A DNA stretch of 9,270 nucleotides from Rubritepida sp. (lineage in GTDB: Bacteria; Pseudomonadota; Alphaproteobacteria; Acetobacterales; Acetobacteraceae): the NCBI GenBank assembly GCA_007129145.1, contig SKWC01000019.1, positions 1-9,270 of the forward strand, written 5' to 3'. The notes below the pieces were generated by a model. It was not told the origin of the DNA. It saw only the letters and a list, made by a program, of their open reading frames with translations, and made no database searches. A program made the position numbers and the translations under genes. Each line of letters starts with the position of its first letter. The stretch's first letter is position 1. Positions 6,300 to 9,270 of the stretch are shown here, piece after piece.

Positions 6300-6305
6300 C
6301 ATGGC

Positions 6306-7316
6306 TCAGTAATACTTCAGGTCGCGCGCTTTGCCGCCGAACACCCGCCAGACGAAGAAGGTGTAGAGGCCGATCATGGGCAGCACCGCCGCCGCGCCCA
6401 CCAGGATGATGATCAGGGATTCGGGTGCGGCGGCGGCCTCGAAGATGGTCACCTGCTCGGGCACCACATAGGGCCAGAAGGAATAGGCAAGGCCCTGGAA
6501 GCACAGCACGAAGATGGCGGCGGTGGCGGCGAAGGGGACCCAGTCCAGGCTGTGGTCGGCGCGCGGGAAGCGGCGCAGGAAGATGTGCAGCAGCAGGAAC
6601 AGCGCCCCGGTGGCCAGCGGGATGGGTGCCAGCAGCAGCGCCTCGGGGAAGCTGAACCAGCGCTCGAGGATGCGCGGGGAAGCCAGCGGCGTGGCCGCGC
6701 TGACCGCGAGCACCCCCGCCCAGGTGACGTAGAGCGCCCGCCGGGCCCAGCGCGCGGCCAGCATCTGCAGCGCGCCCTCGGTGCGCCAGACCAGCCAACA
6801 GGCGCCGACCAGCGTGTAGCCGGCGACGACGAAGACGCCGACCGCCATGGAGAACAGGAAGGCGGCCCAGCCGGTCGCGAAGCCCAGGATGTAGCTGCCC
6901 AGCATCCAGCCCTGGCTGAAGGCCGCCAGGATCGAGCCGAACTGGAAGGCGAAGTCCCATCGTGGCTTCTTCGGCTCGGGCACCTTGGCGCGGAACTCGA
7001 AGGCGACACCGCGCAGGATCAGCCCCGCGAGCATCAGCGCCACCGGCACATAGAGCGCTGTGAGGATGATGCCATGCGCGATGGGGAAGGCCACCAGCAG
7101 CAGGCCGACGCCAAGCACCAGCCAGGTCTCGTTCGCGTCCCAGAAGGGGCCGATCGAGGCGATCATGCGGTCGCGCTGGGTTTCCTCGGGCGTGGCGCGC
7201 AGCAGCACGCCCACACCCAGGTCATAGCCGTCCAGCACGGCGTAGAGCAGCATGGCCGCCGCCATCAGCACGGCGAAGGTGATGGGCAGCCAGGCGCCGG
7301 GGGGAAGGGCTTCCAT
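6306..7316 (-). CDS. cydB: Cytochrome bd-type quinol oxidase subunit II (CydB/CioB)
   Basis: This is the 336-residue structural subunit of a bd-type terminal oxidase, in which it packs against CydA to form the inner-membrane complex. It is strongly hydrophobic, with about eight to nine predicted transmembrane helices. Family blocks are LYAVLDGYDLGVGVLLR (residues 24-40), PFWDANETWLVLGVG (57-71, including the D60 that corresponds to the conserved WDxNETW aspartate), FRAKVPEPKKPRWDFAFQFGS (about 108-128), and the end FFVWRVFGGKARDLKYY. The ATG at 7316 is preceded by GGAG (7325-7328) with an 8-base spacer and starts 5 bases after the cydA stop, so the two subunits are co-translated. The open frame upstream of it overlaps cydA and is not coding. 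No hydrophobic CydX-like small protein follows in the 77-base gap. Confidence 0.96.
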   Translation of the reverse strand: MEALPPGAWLPITFAVLMAAAMLLYAVLDGYDLGVGVLLRATPEETQRDRMIASIGPFWDANETWLVLGVGLLLVAFPIAHGIILTALYVPVALMLAGLILRGVAFEFRAKVPEPKKPRWDFAFQFGSILAAFSQGWMLGSYILGFATGWAAFLFSMAVGVFVVAGYTLVGACWLVWRTEGALQMLAARWARRALYVTWAGVLAVSAATPLASPRILERWFSFPEALLLAPIPLATGALFLLLHIFLRRFPRADHSLDWVPFAATAAIFVLCFQGLAYSFWPYVVPEQVTIFEAAAAPESLIIILVGAAAVLPMIGLYTFFVWRVFGGKARDLKYY

Positions 7317-7321
7317 GGGGC

Positions 7322-8680
7322 TCACTCCGCCGGCTGGGGCGCGCTGCGCGGCGGGGTGGGGCTGAGGATCGTCAGTTGCCCGCCGCGGCGCGCCAAGTGG
7401 TAGATGGTGCCGATGTAGGCCGCCAGAAGCACCGCATAGATCACCAGATACATGGCCAAGGAAGCGGCGATGGTGCCGGCGGCGACCGGCCCCGCGGCCT
7501 CGCCGGTGCGCAAGATGCCCGTGACCAGCCAGGGCTGGCGGCCGATCTCCGTGACATACCAGCCCGCGAGCGTCGCTACCCAGCCCGAGAAGGTCATGCC
7601 GACCAGCACGCGGGCCAGCATGGGCGTCATGCCACGGCGGTGCATGACCCACAGCCCCCACCAGGAGACCAGAAGCATCAACATCCCGATGCCCACCATG
7701 ATGCGGAAGGCATAGAAGACGGGGGCGACGGGCGGGTGCTCGCCGGCGAACTCGTTCAGGCCGCGCACCTCGCCATCCCACTGATGGGTCAGGATCAGGC
7801 TGGCCGCGTAGGGGATGGTGATCTCGAAGCGGTTCTGCCGGTTCGCCTCGTCGGGGATGGCGAAGAGACGCAGCCCCGCGCCGCGCTCGGTCTCCCAGAT
7901 GCCCTCCATGGCGGCGACCTTGGCGGGCTGGTGCTCCTTCGTGTTCAGCCCGTGCAGGTCGCCGGCCAGGATCTGCAGCGGGATCAGCACCGCACCCAGC
8001 ACCACGCCGGTGCGCAGCGCCTTCATCACCCCCGCGCCGCGGTCGTCGCGCAGCCAGCGATAGGCCGACAATCCCGCGATCAGGAAGGCCACCGTCAGCC
8101 CCGACGCCAGCAGCATGTGCACGAAGCGGTAGGGCATGGAGGGCGTGAAGATGATGGCGAGCCAGTCGGTCGCATGCACCACGCCGTCACGGATCTCATA
8201 ACCCGCGGGCGTGTGCATCCAGGAGTTCAGCACCAGGATCCAGAAGGCGGACAGCGTGGTTCCGCCCGCCACCAGCACGGTGGCCAGCGTGTGGATGCGG
8301 TTGGAGACGCGCCCGAAGCCGAACAGCATGATCGCAAGGAAAGAGGCCTCCAGGAAGAAGGCTGTGATCACCTCATAGGCCAGCAGCGGGCCCGCGACAT
8401 TGCCCACGCGCTCCATGAAGCCCGGCCAGTTGGTGCCGAACTGGAAGGACATGACGATTCCCGACACCACGCCCAGCGCGAAGGACAGTGCAAAGACCTT
8501 CACCCAGAATTTGTAGGCGTCCATCCAGGCTTCGTCGCCGGTGGCGTTGAAGCGCAGCTTGAAGAACAGCAGCACCCAGCCCAGCGCGATGGTGATGGTG
8601 GGGAACAGGATGTGGAAGGTGATGTTGGCCGCGAACTGGATGCGGGCGAGGATGATGGGATCGAGCTCCGACACGGTCAT
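7322..8680 (-). CDS. cydA: Cytochrome bd-type quinol oxidase subunit I (CydA/CioA), short Q-loop
   Basis: This 452-residue catalytic subunit oxidises quinol and reduces O2 to water in the inner membrane. By alignment from memory with E. coli CydA, the heme-linked residues are present: H23 (H19), E103 and E111 (E99, E107), H188 (H186), M328 (M393) and E378 in EIGRQPW (E445). The quinol residues K254 and E259 occur in HQPAKVAAMEGIWET. Offsets of +2 before the Q-loop and about -65 after it show a Q-loop some 65 residues shorter than in E. coli, as in the S-type, cyanide-insensitive CIO class, hence cioA is an equally apt name. Presence of heme d cannot be judged from sequence. ATG at 8680 overlaps the regulator stop (ATGA), but the strong AAGGAGG lies only 1 base before it; GTG at 8674 would have a 7-base spacer and may be the true start. 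cydB follows after 5 bases. Confidence 0.96.
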   Translation of the reverse strand: MTVSELDPIILARIQFAANITFHILFPTITIALGWVLLFFKLRFNATGDEAWMDAYKFWVKVFALSFALGVVSGIVMSFQFGTNWPGFMERVGNVAGPLLAYEVITAFFLEASFLAIMLFGFGRVSNRIHTLATVLVAGGTTLSAFWILVLNSWMHTPAGYEIRDGVVHATDWLAIIFTPSMPYRFVHMLLASGLTVAFLIAGLSAYRWLRDDRGAGVMKALRTGVVLGAVLIPLQILAGDLHGLNTKEHQPAKVAAMEGIWETERGAGLRLFAIPDEANRQNRFEITIPYAASLILTHQWDGEVRGLNEFAGEHPPVAPVFYAFRIMVGIGMLMLLVSWWGLWVMHRRGMTPMLARVLVGMTFSGWVATLAGWYVTEIGRQPWLVTGILRTGEAAGPVAAGTIAASLAMYLVIYAVLLAAYIGTIYHLARRGGQLTILSPTPPRSAPQPAE

Positions 8681-9264
8681 GCCTCCTTGGCCGCGCCCTT
8701 TCCGCGGCGCGGCTTGCGGGTGACGATCTCCTGGAACCTCTCGGTGGCCTCCAGCACGCGGGCCACGCGCCCGCCCAGCTTGAGCAGCGCCACCAGCCGC
8801 TCATCGGGCAGTTGCTGCACGTCATCCATCCAGCCGGTCAGCAGCGAGATGACCTCGTGCAGGCTTTCCATGCGCTTGTGGGCGTGGCGCTCGGCGTCGC
8901 TGCGCGGGGTCTGCATCAGCGTGTCGCGCAGCAGTGTCAGCGTGGGGTCCACCTCGCGCTTGCGGCGCTCCTCGGCCAGGATGCGCACGATGGCCCAGGC
9001 GTCCTCGGGGGTGGAGAAATGCTCGCGCCGGTCGCCGGGCAGGTGCTGCAGCCTCACCAGCCGCCAGTTCTCCAGCTCCTTCAGCCCCATCGAGACGTTG
9101 GAGCGCGAGAAGCCGAGCGTCTGGGCGATCTCGTCGGCGGGCAGGGGCCGTTCGGAGAGGAACAGCAGGGCGTAGATCTGCCCGACCGTGCGGTTGATCC
9201 CCCAGCGCGAGCCCATCTCGCCGAAATGGAGGACGAAGGCCTGGCTGGATGGGGTGAGGTCCAT
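8677..9264 (-). CDS. GbsR/MarR-type winged-helix transcriptional regulator
   Basis: The 195-residue product is a DNA-binding regulator of the GbsR group (COG1510) within the MarR-like winged-helix fold. The N-terminal block FVLHFGEMGSRWGINRTVGQ (residues 10-29) is characteristic. The helix-turn-helix spans about 43-70 (ADEIAQTLGFSRSNVSMGLKEL...) and the wing is HLPGDRREHFSTP (74-86). A helical C-terminal half (about 90-180) probably dimerises, and the tail RKPRRGKGAAKEA is basic. It ends in an ATGA overlap with cydA, so it is co-transcribed and coupled with the oxidase; it most likely controls this operon and itself, but the signal is unknown. The ATG at 9264 gives the usual MDLTP start, yet only 6 bases remain before the window edge, so a longer N-terminus and the promoter cannot be examined. 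Confidence 0.92.
   Translation of the reverse strand: MDLTPSSQAFVLHFGEMGSRWGINRTVGQIYALLFLSERPLPADEIAQTLGFSRSNVSMGLKELENWRLVRLQHLPGDRREHFSTPEDAWAIVRILAEERRKREVDPTLTLLRDTLMQTPRSDAERHAHKRMESLHEVISLLTGWMDDVQQLPDERLVALLKLGGRVARVLEATERFQEIVTRKPRRGKGAAKEA
8682..8688 (-). promoter_or_regulatory. Strong Shine-Dalgarno sequence of cydA, bearing on its start
   Basis: AAGGAGG on the minus strand is a perfect anti-Shine-Dalgarno complement embedded in the last codons of the regulator gene. It lies 1 base from the ATG at 8680 and 7 bases from an in-frame GTG at 8674 (codon 3). The spacing favours the GTG, which would shorten CydA by two residues to begin at VSELDPIILARIQF. Confidence 0.6.
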
Positions 9265-9270
9265 GGATGC

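Noticed and set aside
6225..6302. A 25-codon minus-strand frame between cydB and the GTPase gene (MPGGGFQPAPPGPSLGTTSS...), starting 3 bases after the cydB stop and ending in an overlap with the GTPase ATG.
   Set aside because: It is Pro/Gly-rich, has no membrane helix as a CydX would, has no ribosome site, and its codons lie in the hairpin. It is best explained as spacer DNA.
6229..6960. N-terminal extension of the GTPase frame into cydB.
   Set aside because: The extension overlaps cydB in another frame and is Arg/Gly-rich. The G3E GTPase family begins just before its Walker A, matching the ATG at 6228.
7376..9175. A 599-codon plus-strand open frame opposite cydA and the regulator.
   Set aside because: The translation is low-complexity (rich in Q, H, R, G, D), has no family resemblance, and lies antisense to two well-supported genes. 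High GC removes stops in this frame.
1..9270. Search for CRISPR repeats, insertion-sequence ends, tRNA genes, toxin-antitoxin or phage-defence genes.
   Set aside because: No regularly spaced repeats, transposase motifs, tRNA-like cloverleaf or defence-type domains were seen. Every long stretch is explained by the listed housekeeping and respiratory genes.

Overview
This 9.27 kb window is a densely coding piece of a very GC-rich bacterial chromosome. The longest gap between genes is 79 bases. GC is high throughout, wobble positions are mostly G or C, and long shadow reading frames lie opposite most genes. Together with the gene families (alphaproteobacterial-type PstA/PstB, DUF3422, a GbsR-like regulator beside a bd-type oxidase), this suggests an alphaproteobacterium, probably Rhodospirillales or Acetobacteraceae. 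That placement is inferred from protein style; no rRNA or other marker is present.

Left block, plus strand: the last 61 residues of the phosphate permease PstA, then a complete PstB ATPase. These are the 3' end of a pst high-affinity phosphate uptake operon. The usual next gene, phoU, is absent here. PstB instead meets a convergent GNAT acetyltransferase of the COG3818 type, with 7 bases between the two stop codons.

Middle block: a 79-base divergent gap separates the GNAT gene from a two-gene plus-strand unit, a DUF3422 protein with two C-terminal membrane helices and, 3 bases later, a coniferyl-aldehyde-dehydrogenase-like ALDH. The ALDH ends 6 bases from the stop of the convergent WD40 gene.

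Right block, minus strand, in transcription order from the right edge: a GbsR/MarR-type regulator, cydA/cioA, cydB/cioB, a COG0523 (CobW-type) metal-chaperone GTPase, and a WD40 beta-propeller protein. The regulator and cydA overlap by an ATGA, as do the GTPase and the WD40 gene. cydA and cydB are 5 bases apart. The only break is a 77-base gap with a GC-rich hairpin between cydB and the GTPase gene, so this is either one five-gene operon or a three-gene oxidase operon followed by a two-gene metal-handling operon. The oxidase has the short Q-loop of the cyanide-insensitive (CIO) class and keeps the heme-ligand residues.

I found no mobile element, CRISPR array, tRNA, rRNA or phage gene. The families are mostly well known. 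The less explained parts are the DUF3422-ALDH pair, the GTPase-WD40 pair, a compact and divergent ALDH, a Shine-Dalgarno sequence that argues for a GTG start of cydA, and the missing phoU.
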